Source of the DNA: Mytilus edulis
Taxonomy: Eukaryota > Mollusca > Bivalvia > Mytilida > Mytilidae
Length of the DNA stretch: 64,000 nucleotides
Direction of reading: 5' to 3'
Assembly (NCBI RefSeq): GCF_963676685.1
Contig: NC_092356.1
Span: 43,797,601 to 43,861,600, forward strand
Below, one piece after another: positions 1 through 12,700 of the stretch; the stretch's first letter is position 1; each line of letters begins with the position of its first letter. Below the pieces are notes generated by a model that ran no database searches, was not told where the DNA came from, and worked only from the letters and a program-made list of their open reading frames with translations. The translations under genes were made by a program, and so were the position numbers.

Positions 1-59
1 AACCAATGAAGAAATAAGAGATTTGATATAATTGCCAACGAGACAAATATCCTCTTCAA

Positions 60-345
60 ATGAAGTGGATGTAAGCAACTGTTCAGGCCTTCAATAATGA
101 AAAAAAAACTGTATCGTTTAGTCAGATATAAAAGGCCCAAAAATGAAAAATATGAAACAATTCAATTAAGAAAGCTAATAGCCTAATGTATAACAAATTT
201 GATAAAAACAAATTTATATGACAATCATGAACTAACAGCAACAATTAAACTACAGGCTCCTGCCTTTGTACAGGCACATAAAGAATGTGGCAGGGTTAAA
301 CTTGTTTGAAGATACCAACCCTCCCCAACATTAAATAGTTTTGTC
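60..345 (+). repeat. Dispersed repeat D1 fragment
   Basis: This stretch contains the phrases 'caggctcctgcc' and 'acaggcacataaagaatgtgg', which recur with changes near 59300 (and as related text near 3060, 38330 and 60640). It is one of at least ten copies of the same dispersed family in this window. No coding potential is seen. The family resembles repeats common in mussel transcripts, but I cannot name it. Confidence 0.6.
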
Positions 346-667
346 ATGGCACAAACTATAATCGCTTAAAAGAACTAACTAATGTTCAATTATCAAATCC
401 ATTCAGAAAATGAAAATCAAGATAATTGAGCAAGACCAAGTGCATAATCAAAGTGATAGTCTATGGCTTTTTATGCATCACCTGACATGTAAATCAAACT
501 TAGTCAAAATGTCACAATTTGGAATAAGTCACGATCTTAAAATTTACAAATCAGATGAACAATAGATCTAACACAGAGAAAAATCTGTCCTTTGTGAGTT
601 GAGACATTGACACAAAGTATTGGTCAACCAATTTGTGATTAATTTTGACAGTTATTCCATTTTACAG

Positions 668-779
668 AGTTACACCATCAGGGAGAATAGAGGATGAGGG
701 AGACTTCACTGATTTCTTTGCTGTACCTGACAACATTCCCGAAGAACAAAGGTCAAGGTTGCAGCAACTTCAAGATGAG
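668..779 (+). CDS. Gene 1, first exon in window
   Basis: Acceptor ttccattttacag ends at 667 and donor gtaaat starts at 780. The exon is 112 nt and ends on a codon boundary. It encodes the acidic segment GRIEDEGDFTDFFAVPD and the start of the helix (EEQRSRLQQLQDE). An open frame continues 5' of the acceptor with a TTG at 645, but the acceptor fits better than a start there. Confidence 0.8.
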
Positions 780-3700
780 GTAAATCCATACTTAAATTCT
801 GAAATTTATGCAATTACAAAAATTGAGAGGAGGTAAATTTTTCATAAGAGAATGTATCAAAAGAAAACAAATACATCTATATAAAAATTAGAGGAAATAT
901 CTAAATAAAAATTAGAGGAAACATCTAAATAAAAAATTAGGAGAAACATCTAGATAAAAAATTAGAGGAAACATCAAAATAAGCATTGACAGAACACTAA
1001 AATGATGATGAAGGAGACAGTTTAATATACGAAAAATGGAAAAGTGATGAAGAAAGAAATATAAGATACACTAAAGAAATAAGTGAAAGACACACTTAAT
1101 TGAATAATGAAGGCACACCGAATATAATCAGTTATATCTTAAAGTCAAATTTGTGGTACATGTACAGGTTTTCTTTACATCTTTTATTGGTTCACATTTA
1201 TGAAAGAAAAAAATATGTTGTTTTAAGTGATCAGACGATATAGTTTTTTATTTCAGGAACTTGCAAGACTGCTTCAAGAACAAGAACATAAGGTAAGGAC
1301 TGTATCTTCATTATTGATAGTTCTATCTTAGCCAATGGGAAATTTGTATATTATGACATACACATATAAAGGCCAAGTTGACAAATTAATAAAACTTTGC
1401 ATGTGCTTATAAAATACCAAACTGCAAATGAATTTAAAGAAATAACAAATGTAAAATTTAAACTACCAATAGTCAAATCATCAAAATATTTGTGAAATAA
1501 ATCTATAAATGTTGAGATTGTCCATAAAATAGGCATTATTATGCAGTGCCTAGGATAGGTGACATATGGTCTGTTAGTGTGGTCTTCTGTCAGGTTAAAT
1601 TATTTTCTGTGGTATTGGATATGTAAATCAAATTTGGAGAGACTTTACCCTTTATCAATCAGTATTTTGAAAGTGAATGCCACATTAAAGATTGTCCAAT
1701 AAGACTTTATTAGGCGACAGAAATTGTTTGTCATAGTTACCTATATGTAAACATTTTTTTTATATTAAATATAACTCTGTTTGGTGAACCAACGCCTGTG
1801 TGAATAATTTCGATAGAGTCCCTGAAGTGGATACCTTGGTATGCAGGGTTGTCAAATTATGCAAATGAATGCAGCATCAAAATAATACTCCAAATTAACA
1901 ACAATACTTCATGTGGTCTGCAATTATATTTGCTATGGTCTACATGTTTAGCCTGCAAGGCAGGCTTCATCCGGACAATTTTTTTTAAATAAGGCAGTTA
2001 GTTTTCTCGTTTGAATTGTTTTAAATTGTCATTTCGGAGCCTTTTATAGCTGACTATGCCGTATGGGCTTTGCTCATTGTTGAAAGCAGTACAGTGACCT
2101 ATAGTTGTTAATGTCTGTGTCATTTTGGTCTCTTGTGGACAGTTGTCTCATTGGCAATCATACCACATCTTTTTTATATGAGTATAATATTGAAAAGTGA
2201 TAGTCACCTTTAAATATATATTTTTATTTAAATAGAGAACAAAAGCTGAAGTTGATCGTGTGAAACTACGGGAAATAGAGGAGCAGGACGAACGACTAGC
2301 AAAAATTATACAAGAACAAGAAAAACTCAGGGCAAAACGGGCAAAAGAAAAGAAAAAGCAACAAGATGATGTGAAAAGACAACAGCAACAGGTACTACAA
2401 GATCTCTTAAAATATGAGAAATGAATGATCAAAAAGAGATTAGTATATCTTGGGAAAATATGGGCTGTTATGGTAAAAAGATAAAATTTGTAAATTCCTA
2501 AAAACATGAGTTTGACTTGAAGGGGAATTGAATTGTTGAATAAAAAGATTAACTCAATTTCTTCATTTAATTATTAAGTTAAATATCAGTTTTGTCTTTT
2601 TGTGGCAAAAGTATAAAGTAGGTTGGTGACTTTAAAAACTTGGTGAAAAAGGCCCTTTTATTAAACAAATTACACAATACAGTCAAGTGGGACTCAAAAC
2701 TGACTTAAACGTCGCCTTTTTTGAGTGAATACATGTGTTGTAAAGTCACCTTTTTGTTGTACTGCTGTTGTAATATTTTGAGCATCAATTCAAAGATAAC
2801 CTATCTTATCAGGTCAGTTGCTAATGGTCCCAGCCATGACTTTTATATAAAAAAAGGAGATAGGGTATGAGTGCCAATAAGACAACTCTCCATCCTAATC
2901 AAAATTTGTAAAAAGTAAACAATTATAAGCTCAAAGTACATCATTCAACAATTCAAACAGGAAAAGAAATGGTCTGATCTATATTGAAAATGAGAAACAA
3001 GAAACACGAAACACTTATTAACCACACCAACAAACAACAAGCAATGAAAAACAGATTCCTGACTTAGGACAGGTGAAAACAAATGCAGCAAGTTTAAACA
3101 TTTTAGCAGGTGCCAAACTTCATCCCTTACCTGAAATAGTAGTTTAACACATCAATACAGAAAGAAACATGTTTTACAGGTTTAGTGTATATCAGTAAAA
3201 ATAAATTATTGTTATTATCTATAATTATTCAGGCCCAGATGACCAATCCAGCAACCAGACCACTTCCTGATTTACCGGGAAAACGAATCTCCTCAGGTGG
3301 AATTTCCTCAGATCCACCTGTCAATAGATCACATGACCATCATAGATTACGTAGAGACAGTTTTATACAGTCAATAGAAAATAGGTCTTCCCAACAACCT
3401 AGAAGTCCTGAATCAGAACAGAGCACAACATCATCTAGGAATTCCCAACGACAACCATCAAGGCAACAGTCAGCAGATCCATTAAACCGACCTCGACTTC
3501 CTACACCTAGTGAAACTCCACCACATTCAGTGCATAGTGTTGAACAATGGGTACTTAATTCTGCCCGAGAGACACAAAATTATCAAAGTGAAAGGCGAAG
3601 ACTTCCATCAAATCGTTCCGATGAAATGATCCCATCACCATCACCACCTGGGAGTTATCATAGTGAAGATGAACTTCCATACAGGTAAATTAGATAACAT

Positions 3701-6700
3701 TCTTGACAATTAGATATCTTTCAGGGTTCACTTAAATTTTTGTTTAAAAAGAAAAATCATTCTTGAATGTCATGTGATTTTCATTTCCAAATTCTATGTG
3801 TGTCTCTTTTTCATATTATTTGTCAATTATTTGACCTTGTTAAAAAAAATTGTCAATAAAATGTAATTTGTTCATGTCTGCATTTTTTCGCTCTTTTAAA
3901 AAAAAGGAGATTTTTTTATGTTTATTTTGGTAGAAATATTGTTGTACAAGCTTTTGGTTTTGTTGAAGCACAAGCTATTATTTTATATAGAATATTGAAA
4001 AAGTTGATTTCATTTACTCTAATATTTATTATTGAAAACGATTATTTTAAAGCGTAATAAGAAATGATCTAGTCAGGTAAATATTCCAGTATAAGCAGTA
4101 TTTCTTAAGAGTATAGGACATAAATCAGCTAGTAAGAAGGGATACAGTTCATGCCTGAAATTCATCCAATTAGTAAATCAGATTCGGAATTGTTTAATTT
4201 TTATTATATTACAGGGGTATTTCTTATAGATATATTACTGCTTGAGAGAGTTGCTGTTTATTCTGAAATTTATTAGATGTTTAAAGTATAGCATAAATTG
4301 TGATTTCTTAGTTTTTACAAGTATTTAAACTTGCGTTTTGAATTGAAATTGCATGATTTGTATACAGCATTTCCAGAAACCCCAATTTTTGTAGATTTTT
4401 CAACAATTACAATAATAAATGCATCCCCCAAAAAATTCAGAATTTACAGTGTCTGTATCTCTATTGCAAAACATAATTTTAACAAGTCACGAATTATACA
4501 TTAATACAAAAATACAGTCTCAAATAGTAGAAAATTAAAGGGATAACACATATTAATATTCAGGGCCAAATGAAACTAGAAACTGTATCTCTTTTCTGTG
4601 CATGAATGAAATATCAAGTATTTTTTGTTATTATGCTACTGCTAACACATGTCATATAGTTTTACCCTTTTATGTCCTTTCGTCAATACATGTATTAACT
4701 TTTATACTACTTTTGAAAAAAAATTGTGAAAGGTGAAAAAGTATGAAATGAGCACATTTTCGTTTTATTTATAAATTTACAGTTTGAAAATTATGCCCTC
4801 TTGATGTGTTTGGTTGTTTGGATTGTTGTCTCATAACGTATATCTCATCTATTTTTTTTATTCATCTTCTAAATTCATAACATAAACATGTATTTATGAA
4901 ATAATTTGTAAATTTTAGGTCCAAATAAAACCCTTAAATGTATCTGACAGCCCTTACATATACACATCTATTTTGCTGTATGTCATGGAAATTGTGTCAA
5001 TCATACTGACACTTGTAGTTATTAACAGGTTTTATCATATTTCTATATCTTATACTATATAAATATGTATACTTTGTCTGATCTTTCAAATCTATTTTAA
5101 GTACTAACATTTCAATTTACATACATGTAGAATCTCAAATGATGATCAACCAAGTCTTCAAATAATTAGCCTAGCAAGATTTTATTTAGTTATTGTTCGA
5201 TAATTCTTTTGAAAATAAGTTAAATTGTTGTTGCTATATTAAGTAAGGGAAGTAATTGGTGACTATTTATCTGTTATCATAACACCACCAAAAGTGACTT
5301 GGGAATTTTGTTTTGTTTAACAAAATACAGCATTCCATAGCTGCCTTAAAAAGGGAAAAAAGCTTTGCATTTAGTTTCAGCTGTTCAAGGTTAGCAAGGG
5401 TTTCACATATCCTCATTTTTATACGACCGCAAATAAATTTTGAAGTTGTATATATTGGTATGACGTTGGCGTCGTCGTCGTTGTTGTCGTCGTCGTCCGA
5501 AGACACATTGGTTTTCCCACTATAACTTTAGTTTAAGTAAATAGAAATCTACGAAATTTAAACACAAGGTTTATGTTCACAAAAGGAAGGTTGGGATTGA
5601 TTTTGAGAGATTTGGTCCCAACAGTTTAGGAATTAGAGTCCAAAAAGGCCTAAATAAGCATTTTTCTTGGTTTTCGCACTATAACTTTAGTTTAAGTGAA
5701 TAGAAATCTATGAAATTTTGACACAAGGTTTATGAACACAAAAGGAAGGTTGGGATTGATTTTGGGAGTTTTGGTCCTAACAGTTTAGGAATTAGGGGCT
5801 AAAAAGGGGCCCAAATAAGCATTTTTCTTGTTTTTCACACCATAACTTTAGTATAAGAAAATAGAAATCTATGAAATTTAAACACAATGTTTTTAACCAT
5901 AAAAGGAAGGTTAGGATTGATATTGGGTGTTTTGGTCCCAACAGTTTAGGAATAATGGGCCCAAAGGGTCCAAAATTAAACTTTGTTTGATTTCAACAAA
6001 AATTGAATAATTGGGGTTCTTTGATATGCCGAATCTAACTATGAATGTAGATTCTTAATTTTTAGTCCCGTTTTCAAATTGGTTTACATTAAGGTCCAAA
6101 GGGTCCAAAATTAAACTTAGTTTGATTTTAACAATAATTGAATTCTTGTGGTTCTTTGATATGCTGAATCTAAACATGTACTTAGATTTTTGATTATGGG
6201 CCCAGTTTTCAAGTTGGTCCAGAATTAAACTTTGTTTGATTTCAACAAAAATTGAATTCTTGGGGTTCTTTGATATGCTGAATCTAAACATGAACTTAGA
6301 TTTTTGATTATGGGACCAGTTTTCAAGTTGGTCCAAATCGGGGTCCAAAATTAAACTTTGTTTGTTTTCAACAAAAATTGAATCCTTGGGGGTTCTTTGA
6401 TATGCTGAATCTAAACATTTATCTAGATTTTTGATTATAAGCCCAGTTTTCAAGTTGGTCCAAATCGGGGTCCAAAATTAAACTTTGTTTGAATTCAACA
6501 AAAATTGAATATATGGGGTTCTTTGATATATGTTGAATCTAACCATGTATTTAGATTTTTGGGATACGATTGCTTTCAAGCAATCTGTAGACTTATACTA
6601 GTGGCTCAGGACAATGCCCTCACGTCAACCGTTTTATTTTAAACATTAAGGACCATCTCAGATTCTTATGATTGTCTTGGTTTAAAAGGTAAAAACAAAC

Positions 6701-9700
6701 AAAGGGATTGAACTCAAACAACTTTCCTATAATGCTCTTTTCATAATCTTCATGTTTGATATTTCCCTTGACTTATATGCGTGTTTTTAACAGCATGGAA
6801 AATCAGAATTAAGCAGTATTTATATTTAGTGTTTTTATGAATTTAGAAACACGTCAGACATGTCAGAGGGAATTCCCCAGTTGTGGTAAAAATACGAAAG
6901 TTCTCTGAAATCCGATAAATCTATTTCTGTCATATAAGAACTGAAGTGGAGATTTACTTATGTGTCACCATTATTAATCTGATATTTGATATTGTACTTC
7001 CATAAAGAACCGTCTAGGTTTAATATACGTTCTTACTACAGGGTTTGTTTTGGTAATTATGCGCATGCATATAGTTTTCTTGACTCCAAGGGGTATTAGA
7101 TTAAATGGTTGCTCTGGATTCCCCACTCAATTGATTTAATTTATAACTCATGGGATCCTTTCTATGTATGTTATTGAGGGTTATTGTTGCATAATTTTAA
7201 ATCATATGCATCATTTATATTAAAATAAATGTAGTCCACATTGTAAAGATTTAACTGCAACACCCTTTCAGGCGAAATGGAGTCTTCCATATTATCATTT
7301 CGAGTTGTCTCCCTTACGGAAGTCAATTCCGTGAATTCTGAATCAAAACAACACGTTGAGATAAAATAAACTCTTTCTGTCGATAAACATCGTATTATAT
7401 TTAAAAAGATCGCAATTTAAACTGAGGAATGTGTACGGAAAGGAGTCATGATCACTGACCCAATGGAAATTAAATATTTAAAGAGTTAGGAATGGGGTTC
7501 CTCATAGAATTAACGTAGGAAAATAGGTAATAAGATACGAAGTGAAATACTTCTCTCACTCTTAGTCTCAGTGACTGCTGTGGAAAGTAAACTTGGAATT
7601 GATAGTACAAAAATAAAACACAATAGGCTTAAGTACATTGTTCATACACTTTTAACCGGGATTGGCTATTTTGTAACTATTCAGATTATGTAAATTACAT
7701 TTTACATGTGCAGTTGAATTAGTTTTGAAAATAATATCATCAAGCTAGATGTATACATGTGTCAATGAAAACAATGGCAATCGTATCCCTCAGAGCAATC
7801 TGCTCTTTGATATTTGGGCCTGGTTATCAAAGTGGTCCACATTGAGGTCTAAAGGGTCCAAAATTGAACTTTATTTGATTTCATCAAAAATTGAATTCTT
7901 AGGGTTCTTTGATATGCTGAATCTAACCATGTATTTAGATTTTTGATATTGGACCATAACAGGTAATGCCCAATTTAAAATTTTTAAGTTTTTAAGTGTA
8001 AGTTCTAAGACCACATTTATTCTGTGTCAGAATCCTATGTTGTGTCAACTATTTAATCACAATCCAAATTCAGAGCTGTATCAAGCTTGAATGTTGTGTC
8101 CATACTTTCCCCAACTTTTCAGGGTTCAAACTCTGCGGTCGTATAAAGCTGCGCCCTGCAGAGCATCTGGTTTATACATATATATATATATTTAGACGGA
8201 AATGATAAAATTATATGATAACACTGCATTTATTATTATTATTTTTCACTGTTTTATTGACCACATGTTTCTTTTCAACTAATAATCATTGGTGTCCTCG
8301 CAGAGAACTTTCTGAATATTGAAGAGTTCTGTTGGGAAGGGAGATAATTTTTTGTTACAATTTTTTGCTATAATATTCTAATGTATATTGGTTATACAAT
8401 TAATTTCAAAATTTGTTTCTATCTCATCTGCTTTGTCAAAATGAATTTTGTTTGTTTTGGTCATACATAGATTAAATAAAATGTACTAATAAGTCTTTCA
8501 AATATTGTAATTGTTGATTGATTGGTCAAACATTTCATGGTATTCAGGATGCTATATTGTAATGTAGGCCTACAACAGACCAGCATAACAGAAATTATCA
8601 GAGTATCTTTTGTTTCCTACCTCATTTTTATGCAGTTAAGCTGCATTATGCGAGCACCCTAGATTTGTGTTCTACCCAATAAATCCTGAAATACTTGCCA
8701 TTGTTATTATCTAGCTTGTTACTATGTTATATATAACTAATTGAACACTTTTTGAATACTTTTTATTCTGGATTACAAAAAAAATGACCAGAAAAACCTT
8801 AAATGATCGTCGATTTATCCAAAAGTTTTAAAGTTACACATAGGAAGTAGTGCTTATTAAAAATCCTTGTGTAGTTCATTATGACTTGTGCTTTTAGCTA
8901 AGATGTCAAAGAACAATTGTATGAAATATTTAATCGCTGAAAATCTCTGAAGACAAGCAGTTTAGATTTCCCAAATGACAAAACTCGTAGGAATATTGTT
9001 TGTCATCAATACGTAGTACAACTACGTCAGTAGTTTTATATAATTCAACTGTTCATGCTGTTGGCGGCAATTTCAAATTAGAAAAAGAAATTTTCGTAGC
9101 TTTTCAATTTGGAGGCAGGTGTACAAATTAGCGGTGGTCCGAGACCTTCCACTTTTGCAAGCGGAATTTCGACTAGGATAGTTGGTTTCTAGCTACGCCC
9201 GATGTAGTCGCCTTACATTTGAAAGAAAATAAGAAATTACTTTGCAAACCTTTTCACCATGTTCACCAAAGTCTCCAATTAAACGAGCTAAAAACTTATT
9301 TTTATTATTATTATTCATGACGGCGATGTTCATTTTGTTCAACCGCTAGCTTTATACAGAAAATCGCCGACAAATATTGTATAAATTCGAGTAAAATCGT
9401 ATCTGATTGACAAAAACAACATTGTAAACACATAACAATGGCGGCCGTGAAGACAAAATTTTACTAAATCGGATCCGATTCCGGAAGCGGATAAGGGTAA
9501 TTCCGGGTTTGACGATCATTTACAAAATAAATCCAAGCAGGTGAAAAAATACATCTATGCATGGTAAATGAATATAAACACTAGTATTGTAAACCAAAAG
9601 ATATATGTAAAAGAAAGAAAAAGCAGAAAAAATATTTTATTCAGAAACTAAAAATTACTTTTTGATAAATTTTAATTTAAAAATCCAATACAACGTGACA

Positions 9701-12700
9701 GCTGGGAACAGTATATCTAACAATATACATGTTCATGGTCACAGTCTAAATTTTCTTTATAAATGATAAATGATGATAATGCATGTGAGATGCTTTTAAA
9801 GTGTAAACATATTACTGCAATTTCGAGGGGTTATTTGTTTTTTCTCAATTTTGAAGGGTCAATTAAAGTAGCTGAAAGTTTCATTCTTTATTTTCACAAA
9901 TAATGCAACTATATTATATATACCTTAATGTAAGTAAATCATATGATATATAGGTGGCATTCTTTGGGCCACTCTACCCCCTCCTGTTTGATAACTTGGA
10001 AACGGTCGAGCTCCCCACCCCTAAACCATATGAGGGGCAGATCCAGGATTTTAGGTTAGGAGGGGCGCAAACTTAAATTTTTGCCGAGCAGAGCGAGGCT
10101 AAAAAAAAATTGAGGTAATATTATGGGAATTTTCTTTATTAAGCTGAGAACAACCCATGCTTTGCAAATTTAAGGAGGTGCAAGCCCGCAACCCTCCCCC
10201 GTCTGAATCCGCCCCTGCATATATTCAAGTATAGGACAATATAATAAATAAAAAATGAAATATAGGGGAGTCCCTGGAGTTACCCCACCCCTTCCTGTTT
10301 GAGAACTTGGAAACGGTCGAGATCCACACCCCTTAACCATATATATTCATGTTTGTGACAATATGAAAAATCAAATGAAATATAGGAAGAGTCGCTAGGG
10401 GTCACCCCACCCCTCCTGTTTTAGAATTTAAAAATGGTTGAGATCCCCATCCCTAAACCATATATATTCATGTATGGGACAATATAACAAATCAGATGAA
10501 AGATAGGGGAGTCCCTGAGGTCACTGTTCACCCTCCTGTTTGAGAACTTGGAAATGGTCAAGATCCTTACCCCTAAACCATATATACTCGTGTATGGGAC
10601 AATATAACAAATCAAATGAAATATAAGGGAAGTCCCTGTGGTCATCCCAACCCTCCTGTTTGAGAACTTGGAAACGGTCGAGATCCCCACACCAAAACAA
10701 TATGTATTCATGTATGGATCAATATAACTAATTAAATGAAATATAGGGGGAGTCCCTTGGGTCACCCTACCCTTCCTGTTTGAGAACTTGGAAACCAATG
10801 AGATCCCCCACCCTAAACCATATATATTCATGTATGGGACAATATAACAAATAAAATGAAATGTAGGGGAAGTCCCTAGGGTCACCTTACCCCCAGTGGC
10901 GGATCCAGAAATTTTCATAAGTGGGGCCCACTGACTGACCTAAGAGGGGCCCGCTCCAGTGATTCCCTATATAAGCAACCAAATTTTTTCTCAAAAAGGG
11001 GGGGCTGGGCCCCCTGCCCCCTAAATCCTCTGCCTACCCCTACCTGTTTGAGAACTTGAAAACCGTTGAGATCCCCACCCCTAAATTATATATATTCATA
11101 TGTATGGGACAAAATAACAAATCATTTACATTTACTATGGGCAAGTCAGTCAGACCTCATCTTTGATCCCTGTTGTAGTGAACATTTGTCTGATTCGTGT
11201 CTCATAACTTTTGTACTATAGAACACAAACTCAGTTTTCTTTCCAGGGAAACCAGTCCATTCATACTATAACATATTCATACTACGTCAAATTGAACTTC
11301 TAGCAGTCAAATAAAACCAAGGTTAACTACCAAGTAGAACAACTGCAATCATTGGGAACTTGTGACAATATGAAAAATCAAATGAAATATAGGAAGAGTC
11401 GCTAGGGGTCACCCCACCCCTCCTGTTTTAGAATTTAAAAATGGTTGAGATCCCCATCCCTAAACCATATATATTCATGTATGGGACAATATAACAAATC
11501 AGATGAAAGATAGGGGAGTCCCTGAGGTCACTGTTCACCCTCCTGTTTGAGAACTTGGAAATGGTCAAGATCCTTACCCCTAAACCATATATACTCGTGT
11601 ATGGGACAATATAACAAATCAAATGAAATATAAGGGAAGTCCCTGTGGTCATCCCAACCCTCCTGTTTGAGAACTTGGAAACGGTCGAGATCCCCACACC
11701 AAAACAATATGTATTCATGTATGGATCAATATAACTAATTAAATGAAATATAGGGGGAGTCCCTTGGGTCACCCTACCCTTCCTGTTTGAGAACTTGGAA
11801 ACCAATGAGATCCCCCACCCTAAACCATATATATTCATGTATGGGACAATATAACAAATAAAATGAAATGTAGGGGAAGTCCCTAGGGTCACCTTACCCC
11901 CAGTGGCGGATCCAGAAATTTTCATAAGTGGGGCCCACTGACTGACCTAAGAGGGGCCCGCTCCAGTGATTCCCTATATAAGCAACCAAATTTTTTCTCA
12001 AAAAGGGGGGGCTGGGCCCCCTGCCCCCTAAATCCTCTGCCTACCCCTACCTGTTTGAGAACTTGAAAACCGTTGAGATCCCCACCCCTAAATTATATAT
12101 ATTCATATGTATGGGACAAAATAACAAATCATTTACATTTACTATGGGCAAGTCAGTCAGACCTCATCTTTGATCCCTGTTGTAGTGAACATTTGTCTGA
12201 TTCGTGTCTCATAACTTTTGTACTATAGAACACAAACTCAGTTTTCTTTCCAGGGAAACCAGTCCATTCATACTATAACATATTCATACTACGTCAAATT
12301 GAACTTCTAGCAGTCAAATAAAACCAAGGTTAACTACCAAGTAGAACAACTGCAATCATTGGGAACTTGTACCACTGCAGACTCACCATAAAAAATATAC
12401 ATTGATATATGCATTGCTTTTGAAACCTTGATAACATATAAATTATTTGCCTTAATAAATAAATCATTAGATAAACATGAATGTACTATATATGAATGTT
12501 TAATGTTGAGGCAACATTGCCACAGTTTTCATAATTACGGTTGCCTTGGTTTTTGGTTAACTGCCTTCAGCGCTTACAGCGCTTTGATTATCAATTTTTA
12601 CATGATTGTGTTATTAATATTAAAAATTATATTTACCTATATATTTTCCTTCTGAAGGTCACTGTTTACTCCAAACACCTTGGCTTCCTTGTACAAAAAA

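Larger units (their letters stand above)
5421..8144 (+). mobile_element. Non-autonomous element with inverted ends and tandem cores
   Basis: The ends are inverted: ATACGACCGCA at 5421-5431 and TGCGGTCGTAT at 8134-8144. After the left end comes a (GTC/GTT)n run (5467-5500). Then come about three units of ~160 bp (CACTATAACTTTAG at about 5518, 5676 and 5836) and about six units of ~125 bp (AATTAAACTTTGTTTGA type, from about 5966). A second element (6561-7806) interrupts the last unit. The distal part (8010-8125) recurs at 26335-26457. No transposase is seen. The architecture matches bivalve tandem-core elements. Confidence 0.7.

Noticed and set aside
2148..2507. 119-residue minus-strand Ser/Cys/Phe-rich frame
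   Set aside because: It is the complement of the coiled-coil exon of gene 1 (2236-2391).
5267..5506. Asp/Asn-rich 79-residue minus-strand frame
   Set aside because: The acidic run is the complement of the GTC/GTT simple repeat at the end of a mobile element.
6055..6453. 132-residue minus-strand frame
   Set aside because: It is the translation of ~125-bp tandem units of the 5421-8144 element. The repeated LILDxLENWxHNQKSK text is a by-product.
9439..9468. Plus-strand ATGGCGGCCGTGAAG start
   Set aside because: The frame stops after nine codons with no donor before the stop. It is better read as a YY1-like promoter motif.
10421..11925. Two identical 165-residue minus-strand open frames
   Set aside because: They follow ~120-bp satellite units (repeating FHLICYIVPYMNIYGLG) and exist because the unit length is a multiple of three. 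No start context or splice structure supports a gene.
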